Positions 43,066 through 51,987 of a DNA stretch of 64,000 nt are shown piece by piece. The DNA comes from Alphaproteobacteria bacterium. GTDB lineage: Bacteria > Pseudomonadota > Alphaproteobacteria > Micropepsales > Micropepsaceae. The translations under genes were made by a program, and so were the position numbers. The notes under the pieces were generated by a model that worked only from the letters and a program-made list of their open reading frames with translations, searched no databases and had not been told where the DNA came from. Where the stretch lies: positions 1 through 64,000 of the forward strand of contig JAFKEW010000050.1 in the NCBI GenBank assembly GCA_017308375.1. Direction: 5' to 3'. The number at the start of each line of letters is the position of its first letter. Within the stretch, counting starts at the first letter, position 1.

Positions 43066-44103
43066 CTACACCTCAATCAGGACCTTTAAGGCCCGAGTTT
43101 CCGAGGCTCGGACGAAGGTGTCATAGGCTATTTGGATATCATCCAGCTTGAAGCGATGGCTGATCAGTTTGAGGGGATCGAGTTTTCCGGTTTCGACGGT
43201 CTTAAGCAACATGGGTGTCGTTATCGTATCGACGAGCCGGGTGGTGATGGCGATGTTCCTGGACCATAACCGTTCGAGATGAAGATCGACCTTTGTGCCA
43301 TGGACACCCACGTTGGCGATCGTGCCGCCCACTGCAACGATTTCCTGGCAGAGTTCGAATGTAGCGGGAATGCCGACAGCCTCAATCGCCGTGTCTACGC
43401 CTTGGCCGTTCGTAGCCATCATTATGGATTTGACTGTGTCGGCCCCGTTGACTGCTATCGTGCCTGTGGCGCCAAGGCGGCGCGCAACCGCGAGCCGGGT
43501 TTCATCGGTGTCAATCATAATGATTTGCGCCGGTGAATAGAATTGCGCGGTTAGAAGGGCAGCCAGACCGATTGGGCCCGACCCTACGATTGCCACAGTG
43601 CTCCCTGGTTTGACCCTGCCGTTGAGTACACCGCACTCGAATCCGGTCGGAAGAATATCGCTCAACATCACGAGCGCATCTTCATTGGCGTCGTCCGGAA
43701 TTTTGTAGAGGCTCGTATTGGCATGAGGGATGCGCACATATTCAGCCTGGGTACCATCGATGGTATTGCCCAGTATCCAGCCGCCGCTCTGGCAATGCGA
43801 ATACATGCCTTTGCGGCAGGCTTCGCAGATTGCGCATGCCGATATGCAGGAAATCAGAACGTGGTCGCCCTTCTTGAAGGCGGTAATACCAGTGCCGGTT
43901 TCATGCACGATGCCGACCCCTTCATGACCGAGAATTCGGCCCGGCACGCAGGTCGGAACATCGCCTTTGAGAATGTGCAGGTCGGTGCCACAGATCGTCG
44001 TCTGGGTCATTTTCACGATGGCATCACCGGGGGCGGAGATGACTGGCATCGGGCGATCCTGGAGGGTTTTCTTACCGGGACCATGGTATACAAGCGCTTT
44101 CAT
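43066..44103 (-). CDS. Zinc-dependent alcohol dehydrogenase
   Basis: A 345-residue medium-chain dehydrogenase. Catalytic zinc ligands are the Cys in QTTICGTDLHIL, the His-Glu of GRILGHEGVG and the Cys region near residue 145; structural-zinc Cys residues are in SCISACAICEACRKGMYSHC. The NAD(P)-binding motif is VAIVGSGPIGLAALL. The substrate is not known. The start MKALVYHGPGKKTLQ has GGAGG 6 bases before it. A variant FixK box is centred 60 bases upstream, consistent with fermentative induction. The gene is divergent from a universal stress protein. Confidence 0.9.
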   Translation of the reverse strand: MKALVYHGPGKKTLQDRPMPVISAPGDAIVKMTQTTICGTDLHILKGDVPTCVPGRILGHEGVGIVHETGTGITAFKKGDHVLISCISACAICEACRKGMYSHCQSGGWILGNTIDGTQAEYVRIPHANTSLYKIPDDANEDALVMLSDILPTGFECGVLNGRVKPGSTVAIVGSGPIGLAALLTAQFYSPAQIIMIDTDETRLAVARRLGATGTIAVNGADTVKSIMMATNGQGVDTAIEAVGIPATFELCQEIVAVGGTIANVGVHGTKVDLHLERLWSRNIAITTRLVDTITTPMLLKTVETGKLDPLKLISHRFKLDDIQIAYDTFVRASETRALKVLIEV

Positions 44104-44155
44104 GGCGGCCTCCACAATAACGGATGAAATGTGGTCCAGGCAGTCCGCTTTGTCC

Positions 44156-44169
44156 TTGATCTTGCGCAA
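44156..44169. promoter_or_regulatory. FixK-type box (variant), alcohol dehydrogenase promoter
   Basis: TTGATCTTGCGCAA fits the relaxed FixK consensus TTG(A/C)-N6-(T/G)CAA. The centre is about 60 bases from the alcohol dehydrogenase start at 44103. Confidence 0.5.
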
Positions 44170-44228
44170 GAGCCGGGCCGGTTCATTTCGACGACCGCGG
44201 TTCGCTGAGACGCCAAATTCGACGCGCG

Positions 44229-44242
44229 TTGATTGAAATCAA
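44229..44242. promoter_or_regulatory. FixK/FNR-type box, universal stress protein promoter
   Basis: TTGATTGAAATCAA is an exact TTGA-N6-TCAA, centred 66 bases upstream of the universal stress protein start at 44302. With the box at 44156 each divergent gene has its own site. Confidence 0.65.
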
Positions 44243-44301
44243 GGTCGCCAGTGTGTGCGGATTATAACATTCTGTTTTCCGGCTGAACCAGGACAACCAT
44301 C

Positions 44302-45165
44302 ATGACTTTCCACCATATTCTCGTTCCGTTGAATGGAAGTGATCGCGATGCGGTCGCGCTCGAAACCGCCTTTGTGCTTGCGCCACAATTCGGCGCACAT
44401 GTTTCGGCCCTTCTGGTGCGGCCGGATACACGGGCCGTAATGCCGATCATTGGCATTTCGCTTTTTCCGGACGTGATCGCTGACATCGCGAATTCGGCAA
44501 AGCAGGCGGCGGACCGGGCAGCAGGAATTGCCCGGGATACCTTTTCCGCGATCGCGGCCAGGGCCGGGATGACGGTGGTGGAACGGCCCGAAAGGAGAGA
44601 CACGGCGACTACCTCGTTTGAGGAGGTTGAAGGCTTCTTCTTCGATTGTGTTTCCCGAGCCGCGCGCTTTGCCGATCTGGTGGCGTTCGGGTCGCTGGGC
44701 GAGCCGACGGATTATCAACTGTCAGCGGGTTTCTCGGATGTTTTGATGGCTGTGGGGCGGCCCGTTCTGGTCAGTCCGAAACCTCTGGTGCGGTTACCGG
44801 AAAAAGTGGTCATCGGATGGGACGGCCGTTACGCGGCAGCGCGGGCTGTCTGCATGGCGCTTCCGTTGCTGGCACAGGCCAAGGAGGTCGTGGCCATCAC
44901 AGCCCGCCATCCGCGCCGTGACCTGCCCAGCCTGGAGGGGCTGCAGGGGTATCTGGCATTGTCCGGCATCCGCGTGACGGAAAGCATTGTGGAAAGAGGA
45001 GAGAGATCTACCGGTGAGGCGCTGTTCGATGCCGCGGGCAATGCCGGGGCTGAACTGGTAGTAATGGGTGGGTATAGCCGCAGCCCGTTGCGCGAAGCGC
45101 TTCTGGGCGGCACCACGGCCTATGCTGTTGAGGAGGCGTCACTCCCCGTTTTTCTTATGCATTGA
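44302..45165 (+). CDS. Universal stress protein, tandem UspA domains
   Basis: A 287-residue protein of two UspA folds. The N-terminal domain begins ILVPLNGSDRDAVALE; the second begins near residue 167 (KVVIGWDGRYAAARAV) and ends with the ATP-binding type motif VMGGYSRSPLREALLGGTT. Proteins of this class are commonly induced by hypoxia and stress. The exact FixK box upstream supports that here. Its end overlaps the end of the kinase gene by 11 bases (convergent). Confidence 0.9.
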   Translation: MTFHHILVPLNGSDRDAVALETAFVLAPQFGAHVSALLVRPDTRAVMPIIGISLFPDVIADIANSAKQAADRAAGIARDTFSAIAARAGMTVVERPERRDTATTSFEEVEGFFFDCVSRAARFADLVAFGSLGEPTDYQLSAGFSDVLMAVGRPVLVSPKPLVRLPEKVVIGWDGRYAAARAVCMALPLLAQAKEVVAITARHPRRDLPSLEGLQGYLALSGIRVTESIVERGERSTGEALFDAAGNAGAELVVMGGYSRSPLREALLGGTTAYAVEEASLPVFLMH

Positions 45166-46729
45166 CCTGACATTTGCGAGATAGAACCCGCAGGGCTTGC
45201 GCTGCCATCTCCTCGGCATCGGTATCTGCCGCGATGATGGCCCATGTCTGTGGGGCCACAATGGTTTCAAGCTGGCGGTGCAGCACGGCCACAGTCGCGT
45301 CCGATGCATCGCCCTTACGGTTCTCGATGCGCTTTTCGAGTGTTTCCACCGGGGCTTCGAGCCACAGGCCGGTGAAGGCGGTTTGCGTGCGTGCAGCAAC
45401 CGATTGAAGTACTTCGCGTTCTCCAAGCTGACCATACACCGCATCGGCAATCACACTGTGACCCGTGCGCAGGATCGCTTCCGCCCGTGTGGCGATGGTC
45501 CGGAAAACACTGTCGGAAAAGGATGGCGTATAGGCCGCCGCAGGCAATGCCGTGGTTTCAGCGACGCCCCACAATTCCTTGCGTATGACATCGCTGCGAA
45601 GAATTACAGCACCTGGTGTCGCCCCAATGATGGGGGCAAGGTTTCTTGCCAGTGTGGATTTACCCGTACCGGAGACGCCGCCGGTGGCGATCAGCCACGG
45701 TTTGGGGGGTTCAAGGTATTGCAGCGCGTGTTTCAGAAAGCCGATGGCTCTTTTCTCAGAGCTGGCTGGATCGCTCGCGCCTGTCATCGCCATCGTCACG
45801 TGGGCGCGAATAGCGGCCCGGCATGAAAGGAAAAGCGGCAAACCGACAAGCCCGTCATAATCCCGGCAGGTTTCAAGATAGGAATTCAGAACCGTGTTGG
45901 CGCCCCGGCAAAGCCCATGGCAGTCAAGATCCATCAACAGAAACGCCAGATCGTAAAAGGTATCGATCTCAGCGAAATCCTCGCGGAATTCGATGGCATC
46001 GAAGGGAACCGGTTTTCCATCGAGCACGCAGATATTGTTCAGATGCAGGTCGCCATGCACGCGACGCACATGGCCCTGTGCGCGCCGCTGCTCCAGAACG
46101 TCACGCAAGCTCTGCAGATGTGCAGCCGACGCTTCGTGAAGTCTCGCAACGTCGATACCGGAAAAGGGTTTGCCGATCATCCGGCTCAGGATGGCGTGGT
46201 TTCCCTGCTCGACGGCGGCGATTCCGGCATGACCGCCGGATTGTGGTGTGGGGTCCGCTTCCTTATGGAAATGAGCAACACGGCGGCCCGTCTTGCGCAA
46301 TATACCGGTGGTCAGCGTTCCGGATTTGCGCATGTTTTCAAGCAGCGCGCTCTGCGCGAAGCGGTTCATAACCACAAGCCAATCGATGGCATGTGCACCG
46401 GACGCCTCCCCCAATAGCAGTTCACCCGAAGCAAGTCGGGAGACCGGCGTGACACCCAGATAGATTTCGGGCGCCATCCGGCGGTTTACCGCAAGTTCGT
46501 GCAGGCACATCTGGTGCCGGCGTTCGCTGGTCGAATAATCAAGGTAGGGCAGGCGAACGGCCCGTTTCAGCTTGTAGGCTTTATCACCCGCGAGAAAGAC
46601 GATCGCGCCATGGGTTTTGTGGCATTCAACGTCGCCGGAAATTCCATAGGTTTCCGCATGCGACAGAAAGGCGACCGTGGCGCGCTGGCCATCTTCGGCA
46701 TCGGAAGGATCAGAGGGATGTTCGACCAT
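45155..46729 (-). CDS. Two-domain APH-like / P-loop kinase protein
   Basis: About 525 residues. Residues 60-320 are an aminoglycoside phosphotransferase-like kinase (RRVHGDLHLNNICVL gives HGDxxxxN; DAIEFREDFAEIDTFYDLAF gives the metal Asp). The C-terminal third is a separate P-loop domain (IATGGVSGTGKSTLARNLAP). Such fusions are often induced with universal stress proteins and their substrate is unknown. An earlier ATG at 46756 is in frame but without a ribosome binding site; 46729 has an AGG 7 bases before. A near-match FixK box lies upstream at 46810-46823. Confidence 0.8.
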   Translation of the reverse strand: MVEHPSDPSDAEDGQRATVAFLSHAETYGISGDVECHKTHGAIVFLAGDKAYKLKRAVRLPYLDYSTSERRHQMCLHELAVNRRMAPEIYLGVTPVSRLASGELLLGEASGAHAIDWLVVMNRFAQSALLENMRKSGTLTTGILRKTGRRVAHFHKEADPTPQSGGHAGIAAVEQGNHAILSRMIGKPFSGIDVARLHEASAAHLQSLRDVLEQRRAQGHVRRVHGDLHLNNICVLDGKPVPFDAIEFREDFAEIDTFYDLAFLLMDLDCHGLCRGANTVLNSYLETCRDYDGLVGLPLFLSCRAAIRAHVTMAMTGASDPASSEKRAIGFLKHALQYLEPPKPWLIATGGVSGTGKSTLARNLAPIIGATPGAVILRSDVIRKELWGVAETTALPAAAYTPSFSDSVFRTIATRAEAILRTGHSVIADAVYGQLGEREVLQSVAARTQTAFTGLWLEAPVETLEKRIENRKGDASDATVAVLHRQLETIVAPQTWAIIAADTDAEEMAAQALRVLSRKCQVNA

Positions 46730-46839
46730 AAGATACCTGAGAACGTTCCTTAGCATAGCCGTTGGCCATGGCGGATGTTTCAGAGTTCACCACTTTGTCT
46801 GGCACCGCCTTGATTCAGGACAAACCCGGCTGGCGATGC

Positions 46840-47379
46840 TTACCAACGCCGCACCCGGCCGACATCGACATGCACGAAGTCGGAGCTGGGATAATAGCCG
46901 ACACCGCCCGCTTTGAGGGCCAGTGCGGCACCACGCAGGTTGGAAAGGGCTGTACCTGCCAGGCGGATGTCGATCGCCATCCCTTGCATATGGAGGCTAC
47001 GGCTTGCGACGCCACTGCTGTGTTCGTGAAGCATCGCGTTAGTTCGAGGCGAGCGATAGCCGGAAATCACCTGGAAGGGTTCGTGGCTGCCGAGCTTTTC
47101 GTGCAATCGCGATAGCAGATCGAGGAGACCGGGCGCGATCGGATGAATGTCGCCAGTGCGGAAATCCCGCAGAGCGCGATTGACGGCGGTCATCGCATCG
47201 GGAAGATATCGCCCACTATCCCAATACTCGACTGCGAGTTTTTCCCCGGTATGAAGACAGTCGAATGCAATTTTTCGGACGCTCTCCAGCGGCGTCGCCA
47301 ATGCCCGGCCGGCTGAACCGGCAATAAAGAATGCGCCGCTGCCCGCGAGGACCCTGCGGCGCGATAATATGGGGCTCAT
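46840..47379 (-). CDS. DUF882 / YcbK-like murein peptidase
   Basis: A 179-residue exported protein. The N-terminus SRRRVLAGSGAFFIAGSAGR is a signal peptide with a twin-arginine-like start. The M15-type zinc motif is present: SLHMQGMAIDIRL (SxHxxGxAxD) and HVDVG. It is expected to trim cross-linked peptidoglycan peptides in the periplasm. TTG at 47382 adds one residue, but the ATG at 47379 with AGAGAG upstream is taken. It follows the L,D-transpeptidase by 57 bases on the same strand, a matched murein pair. Confidence 0.85.
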   Translation of the reverse strand: MSPILSRRRVLAGSGAFFIAGSAGRALATPLESVRKIAFDCLHTGEKLAVEYWDSGRYLPDAMTAVNRALRDFRTGDIHPIAPGLLDLLSRLHEKLGSHEPFQVISGYRSPRTNAMLHEHSSGVASRSLHMQGMAIDIRLAGTALSNLRGAALALKAGGVGYYPSSDFVHVDVGRVRRW

Positions 47380-47436
47380 CAATCTCTCTTGTCGCTGTGC
47401 AGCAGGACTGTACCGAATTTGTCCTTGCCTGAAAAG

Positions 47437-48996
47437 CTAGGCACTACATTCGGTTTGTGATGGCTTGGAAAGGGTGATGCGCTTGTTCGAAAGCGCGGCG
47501 ATCAGTTGCGCATCGCGTCCGTAAACGTCGTTCCGGAAAGCCACCGCTCCATCCTCACCACGAAATGCGGTCCAATAAAGGACATAGACCTTCAATGGTT
47601 TTTCCAATGGCAGGCGTCTTGTATCGCTGCCTGGCTGGATAAGGCGAGCGACGTCCGACGCCGGATCGCCAGTCAGTGCATATTGCGCAAGTGCCGTTAC
47701 CTTTTGCACGCGGATACAGCCATGGCTGAAGAACCGCTCGGGTTGTGAGAATAGCGCCTTCGCCGGTGTGTCGTGCAGATAGACCTGAAGCCGGTTGGGC
47801 ATCTCCAATTTCAGCCGGCCGAGGGCATTCTTCTCACCCGGCACCTGCTGAATGCGGAACGGAAAGCTGGATGCTGAAATGTGCTGCCAATCAACGGTCA
47901 GCCCGTGCGGATCGTTGGGTGGTCCGTTCTGCAAAATCATGTTTTGGCGCGTCAGATAGGTGGGATCGCGCCGTAGTTTTGGCAGGATTTCTCCCGCGGC
48001 AATGGAATAGGGGACGTTCCACGGCGGATTCACCGTTACCGCTGTGACCGTCGCGGAAAGAAGCGGCGTTGGGGTTTTGGGCTTCCCCGTCACCACCCGC
48101 GAGGCAAGTACAACTTTGCCGCCCTCAACCACGGTCAGTGTCGTGTCGGCTGTATTGACGGCGATATAGCGATCCTCTGGCTGGTGCGGAAGCCAACGCC
48201 AGCGCTCCATATTGGCTTCTATCTGCTGGACACGGTATGCTGCGGAAATGTTCAGCGCTTGCATGGTTTTCGGCCCCAACTTCCCGTCGGGCACAAGGCC
48301 ATTGCTTGTCTGAAAAGCCTTGAGTGCTATGGCGAGGCTGCCTGTCGTGCTCTCTGCCGAGTTGCCGGCAAAACCCTCCCATTCAAGGCGTTGCCGCAAG
48401 GCATGCTGTTCGGCTGGCGTCAGATCGGCCACACTCCCCTTCATCGCGGCCAAAGGAACGACTGCCCCTTGGGCGGCCAGTGACCGGTATCGGGATAGCG
48501 CCTGCCGCAGGAAAGCGTAGTCGGCATATTGTGGAGGGAGGGCGGCCACAAAAGCCGCAAGCGTTCCCGTTTGTAATGCCGTTACAAGAGCGGGTACCGG
48601 GTTGAAGGGAGGGGCCGGAAGATCGGCGTCCCCATACACCGCGCCCGGCAAAAGCCGACCGTTGTGCAAATCCCTAGCATAGCGCAAAAGGGTTGCGGTC
48701 AGGGCGATATCCTGCCGGGCGGCCGCATCCACTGTCGATGGACGCGGATTGTAGGCGATATGGTAATCGCTCGGGTTGAGCCCCTCTTTGTCTGCCTGCG
48801 CCAAGGCCGTGATTGCAATGCCGCGCTCCCGGTCAGCCCATGCGGGCGCGAAATCGCGGGCCACATAGAATTCTCGCAATTCTGCCGAATCGTTGTGTTC
48901 AACCTGATCGCGGATAGCTGGGGCAATCTCAGTCGCTGATGCCGCCGATACGCAAGCGATCAGCGAAAGAAGAAAAACTGCGCTCGGAAGTTTCAT
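47437..48996 (-). CDS. L,D-transpeptidase (YcbB-like)
   Basis: A 519-residue exported enzyme: an N-terminal signal (MKLPSAVFLLSLIACVSAAS), a scaffold region, a peptidoglycan-binding-like repeat (LKAFQTSNGLVPDGKLGP), and the YkuD catalytic domain with the nucleophile Cys in FFSHGCIRVQKVTAL. It forms 3-3 cross-links in murein, which are favoured in slow or non-growing cells. The start at 48996 was chosen for the signal peptide; a much longer in-frame version would read into the upstream genes. It begins 5 bases after the preceding gene's stop. Confidence 0.88.
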   Translation of the reverse strand: MKLPSAVFLLSLIACVSAASATEIAPAIRDQVEHNDSAELREFYVARDFAPAWADRERGIAITALAQADKEGLNPSDYHIAYNPRPSTVDAAARQDIALTATLLRYARDLHNGRLLPGAVYGDADLPAPPFNPVPALVTALQTGTLAAFVAALPPQYADYAFLRQALSRYRSLAAQGAVVPLAAMKGSVADLTPAEQHALRQRLEWEGFAGNSAESTTGSLAIALKAFQTSNGLVPDGKLGPKTMQALNISAAYRVQQIEANMERWRWLPHQPEDRYIAVNTADTTLTVVEGGKVVLASRVVTGKPKTPTPLLSATVTAVTVNPPWNVPYSIAAGEILPKLRRDPTYLTRQNMILQNGPPNDPHGLTVDWQHISASSFPFRIQQVPGEKNALGRLKLEMPNRLQVYLHDTPAKALFSQPERFFSHGCIRVQKVTALAQYALTGDPASDVARLIQPGSDTRRLPLEKPLKVYVLYWTAFRGEDGAVAFRNDVYGRDAQLIAALSNKRITLSKPSQTECSA

Positions 48997-49001
48997 GCCG
49001 G

Positions 49002-49412
49002 TTACTGTTTTGGTGTGATGATCTGGGGTGTCATCCGGTCGATACCGGAGAAATATTTCCGGGCAAGTTCGACGAGCTGGGCATCGCTGGGGTGGTCGGC
49101 ATCGACCACCGCCATCACGTGCCGGGCGATTTCCGGATCCTGCAGTTTGAGATGGGCATGCAGCTGCCATTTGGCATGTCCCGGTCCCACGATGAGGATT
49201 TCGTATGGACCGTGAAGTGCTTCCACAACAGCACGCAGGTAGGCTTCATCCTCCACGATATGGCCGGAACCAACGCTGCCCGCCTTATGGTGTATTTGTT
49301 TCTCTGCATGCCAATGGTGGATGATCTGCCCTTCGGCATCTTCGCGATTGAAATCGAATATCTTCGCCACCCTGTGATCGATCCACACCACAGCATGCGC
49401 GTGCTGTGTCAT
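49002..49412 (-). CDS. Conserved small protein, eRF1/Pelota-like
   Basis: A 136-residue protein starting MTQHAHAVVWIDHRVAKIFD, with LIVGPGHAKWQLHAHLK and MAVVDADHPSDAQLVELARK. The pattern fits proteins annotated as "translational machinery protein" with an eRF1-like fold that are common beside universal stress genes. Ribosome-related activity is inferred only from that family. It overlaps the upstream gene by 4 bases. Confidence 0.65.
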   Translation of the reverse strand: MTQHAHAVVWIDHRVAKIFDFNREDAEGQIIHHWHAEKQIHHKAGSVGSGHIVEDEAYLRAVVEALHGPYEILIVGPGHAKWQLHAHLKLQDPEIARHVMAVVDADHPSDAQLVELARKYFSGIDRMTPQIITPKQ

Positions 49413-49798
49413 AGCATTTTCTCATAGTTATCAACGGGTTCTATGGAAACGATCCTGAATGGCCGCTGGATGCCGTCCTGCTCGGTAACGGACACGTAGT
49501 TTCCGGGCTCGAGGGCATGCCGGTCGAGCTTGAAAAAAGGTTCGTCATCCTCGTCCGTATTTGCATCGTAATCGAAGCGCCAGCCGCGCCCCACGCGGCG
49601 AAGCATGCCATGCTGGATAGGCTCATCGCCCCAGAAACGATTGACGAAACACTTCTCTTTTACCGCGTTCCATCGTTCGGAATCGATATAGCCGTCCTCG
49701 CTCAGTGGTACCACGAAGACATAACCGTGATCGCGGCTTCCTTCCGGGAAGCCATCGGTCCTCGCAAGTTCCATACGGATTCGGAAAAGGCCACTCAT
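49409..49798 (-). CDS. Hypothetical protein in stress operon
   Basis: A 129-residue acidic protein (MSGLFRIRMELARTDGFPEG; WRFDYDANTDEDDEPFFKLD). No named family recognised. It is translationally coupled (4-base overlap) to the eRF1-like gene and starts 9 bases after the universal stress protein gene, so it belongs to the same operon. Confidence 0.65.
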   Translation of the reverse strand: MSGLFRIRMELARTDGFPEGSRDHGYVFVVPLSEDGYIDSERWNAVKEKCFVNRFWGDEPIQHGMLRRVGRGWRFDYDANTDEDDEPFFKLDRHALEPGNYVSVTEQDGIQRPFRIVSIEPVDNYEKML

Positions 49799-49807
49799 GG
49801 GTGTCCC

Positions 49808-50671
49808 CTAATGCGCCATTAATGTGGGTACGGCCGGGTTCCAGCGCGTTTCGGCGGTAACACCACCGAACAGGCTTTCACGCAAATGGCCACGGCCGTA
49901 ACCACCCATGACCAGAAGATCCGTATTCCGTTGCCGTACGTGCTCCGTTATCACTTGTGCGATGGGCTTTCCTTCTGCGGGAACCCGGTGCTCCGTACAG
50001 GAAAAGCCGTGGAGAGAGATGAAATCGGAGACCGCCGCGATATCGTGATCGCGACCTGTCACGGTGAGAACAGTAAAGACTTCAACTTTCTCTGCATGTG
50101 ACAGAAACGGAATCGCCGCAATTAAGGCTTGTGCGGCAGCGGTGCCGCCGTCCCAGGCGATAGAAATCGTGCGGATCATGCGGTTTGGTGCCTCTTCGGC
50201 GATGATCACAGGGCGGTCAATCCGCAGGAGCGTATCGACAAACGCTTGGTTGATATCAACGCCGCCAGGCGAGGAAAGGGGGCCGAAGACGACCAGATCG
50301 GCCAAGAGGGATGCTTGCGTGACCACATGCGCAAAATACCCCTGCGTTTCATGAAAGGAGCAGGAGCAACCCGGCATTCGCTGCGGTTTGGGGAGCACCT
50401 GCGCACCTGCTTTTCCAGCTTCGTTCTCGAGCGTCTTGCGGGCGTGGTTGGCGGATTCCTTGGCGAACGCCACAGCATCGTCGATCAGTTGTTGGGTAAC
50501 AGAGCTTGGATATGGCGTGGCCGTGTAAACCAGCGCTTCCCAGGGATTGGGTCGGACGAATAGCGCTACAATGTGGGCGCTGAAGGGTTTCGCAATGGAG
50601 AAGGCCGTTGCTAGCGCGATGGAATCGCGCGGTGCACCAGTGACTGGAACAAGTATCTTTGCCATTGTCAT
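49808..50671 (-). CDS. Universal stress protein, tandem UspA domains
   Basis: A 287-residue protein of the same two-domain plan as the one at 44302: ILVPVTGAPRDSIALATAF at the start, TISIAWDGGTAAAQALI opening the second domain and VMGGYGRGHLRESLFGGVT at the end. Pairwise they are clearly paralogues. The start at 50671 has GGAG 9 bases upstream; a longer frame upstream would read into the FixK-like gene. It starts 5 bases after the FixK-like stop and is probably co-transcribed with it. Confidence 0.9.
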   Translation of the reverse strand: MTMAKILVPVTGAPRDSIALATAFSIAKPFSAHIVALFVRPNPWEALVYTATPYPSSVTQQLIDDAVAFAKESANHARKTLENEAGKAGAQVLPKPQRMPGCSCSFHETQGYFAHVVTQASLLADLVVFGPLSSPGGVDINQAFVDTLLRIDRPVIIAEEAPNRMIRTISIAWDGGTAAAQALIAAIPFLSHAEKVEVFTVLTVTGRDHDIAAVSDFISLHGFSCTEHRVPAEGKPIAQVITEHVRQRNTDLLVMGGYGRGHLRESLFGGVTAETRWNPAVPTLMAH

Positions 50672-50676
50672 GCTCG

Positions 50677-51357
50677 TTACTCCTCTCCCGTTGTCATGGT
50701 TTCGAGACTGTTCACGTCTTTGATGACGATTCTGTGCCGGCTGGGAATGTCTATGACATGCGCCCGGCGTAATTCGCTTAATGAGCGGCACACTGTTTCG
50801 ATGGTCAGACAGAGATGGTCCGCGATGTCTTGCCGGCTCATGGGCAAATCAATGGTGTGCGGATGGCCTGCAGAAAGCCGCCGGATCATGGACATCAAGA
50901 AAGCTGCTACCCGCGCCCGCGCTTCTGGATGGCCCAATATGACGACATGCGCTTGTGCGGCTGAAAGGTCGCGCCGAAGTGCGTCTACGATATTGTCGTG
51001 GAACTCCGTTTGTTCCTGTTGCATGGGAGGGCAGCGGCGCGTGCGCAGAAGAACGGTCGGTCCAATGGTTTCTGCCGTCACTTTATGGTGTGCGTCCAAT
51101 TCCAAGCCGAATTGGTCGTCCTTGAATGCGAAGTCGGTGATCAGGCGACGCCCGCCCGGTAAAATCTTGCAGAGGCGAACCGCCCCAGCCATGACCCGAT
51201 AGAGGCTTTGGGCGTCGTCACCCTCCATGAACACAGTCTCGTGCGTTGCGAGGCGAACGATGCTGCCAATGGTTTGGGAGGTGGGCGAACGATCTATCGG
51301 CTGCCTTATGGGCGGGATGAAGTTTTCCGTCATTACAGCACGGGGCGTCGAGATCAT
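50677..51357 (-). CDS. FixK-like Crp/Fnr regulator
   Basis: A 226-residue protein with a cyclic-nucleotide-like beta-roll and C-terminal winged helix. The recognition helix reads HLCLTIETVCRSLSEL: Glu and Arg contacts of the FNR class are present, so a TTGA-type site is expected. There is no N-terminal Cys cluster, so it is FixK-like and does not sense oxygen itself. Cys190, next to the recognition residues, is placed as the redox-sensitive Cys183 of Bradyrhizobium FixK2. A FixJ-type site is 75 bases upstream. Start 51357 has GAGG 7 bases before; 51333 is possible. Confidence 0.85.
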   Translation of the reverse strand: MISTPRAVMTENFIPPIRQPIDRSPTSQTIGSIVRLATHETVFMEGDDAQSLYRVMAGAVRLCKILPGGRRLITDFAFKDDQFGLELDAHHKVTAETIGPTVLLRTRRCPPMQQEQTEFHDNIVDALRRDLSAAQAHVVILGHPEARARVAAFLMSMIRRLSAGHPHTIDLPMSRQDIADHLCLTIETVCRSLSELRRAHVIDIPSRHRIVIKDVNSLETMTTGEE

Positions 51358-51430
51358 CGGGAAGCCTCATCGCCTCAGTTTCAACAAGAGGGTATGTGGT
51401 TGGCGCCGCGGGGAAAATCCGTGCGAATAC

Positions 51431-51448
51431 CTAAGTAGATTTGCTTAG
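51431..51448. promoter_or_regulatory. FixJ-type site upstream of the FixK-like gene
   Basis: CTAAGTAGATTTGCTTAG is an imperfect inverted repeat (CTAAG / CTTAG) about 75 bases before the FixK-like start. It resembles FixJ-binding sequences with TAAGTA and TTA half-sites. The identity is inferred from memory of such sites, not from a matrix. The rest of 51358-51540 has no gene. Confidence 0.45.
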
Positions 51449-51540
51449 ATATTTGGGTTGTTGCACCACCTATCGTGCGTGGAAACTATTATTCGCGATA
51501 CCAGACAGGGGGCTATGCGCTGCAACAATGTTGCCTACTC

Positions 51541-51960
51541 TTATTTTGCGTGAGCGCGTCCGATGTGGTTGATCCAGGATAGTAGTTCGTCGTGTTGGAT
51601 AGGCTTGATTAGGAATGCCACAACACCCGCGCGCCGGATGCGATCCGCAAGTGTGGAGGCTGGTCGTTCAGCTATCAGGATAACGGGGGTTGCGATGCCC
51701 TGTGCGTGTAGGCGCTCCACAAGCTCTAACCCCGTGACATCCGGTATCTGCTGATCAACCACCAGGCACGATAGGTGCGGGCAGAGTGGCGATTCGAGCA
51801 ATGCCGTCGCGGATTCAAACTCATCCGCCAAGAATCCGTGGACTTCCAGAAGCATGCGTGTTGAATGCCGCACAGCGCTGTCACTATCAACGATGCCAAT
51901 CCGGTCTGGCACTGATTTCTCATACTCCCAGTCAATTCCTGGATCGCGCTGAGCCGACAT
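51541..51960 (-). CDS. Single-domain receiver, degenerate (FixT-like candidate)
   Basis: A 139-residue receiver domain with no output domain. The acidic pair (VDSD), phosphoacceptor Asp69 (CLVVDQQIPD) and Lys119 (FLIKP) are present, but Ala97 (VILIAERP) replaces the conserved Thr/Ser, so switching would be weak. Two Cys lie close together (SPLCPHLSC). The gene follows fixJ and has a FixK-type box 28-41 bases upstream. FixT, the feedback inhibitor of FixL, is also a single receiver-like protein under FixK control. The comparison is inference. Confidence 0.8.
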   Translation of the reverse strand: MSAQRDPGIDWEYEKSVPDRIGIVDSDSAVRHSTRMLLEVHGFLADEFESATALLESPLCPHLSCLVVDQQIPDVTGLELVERLHAQGIATPVILIAERPASTLADRIRRAGVVAFLIKPIQHDELLSWINHIGRAHAK

Positions 51961-51987
51961 CTTCGCGCTGATGCGGAGATCCGCACA

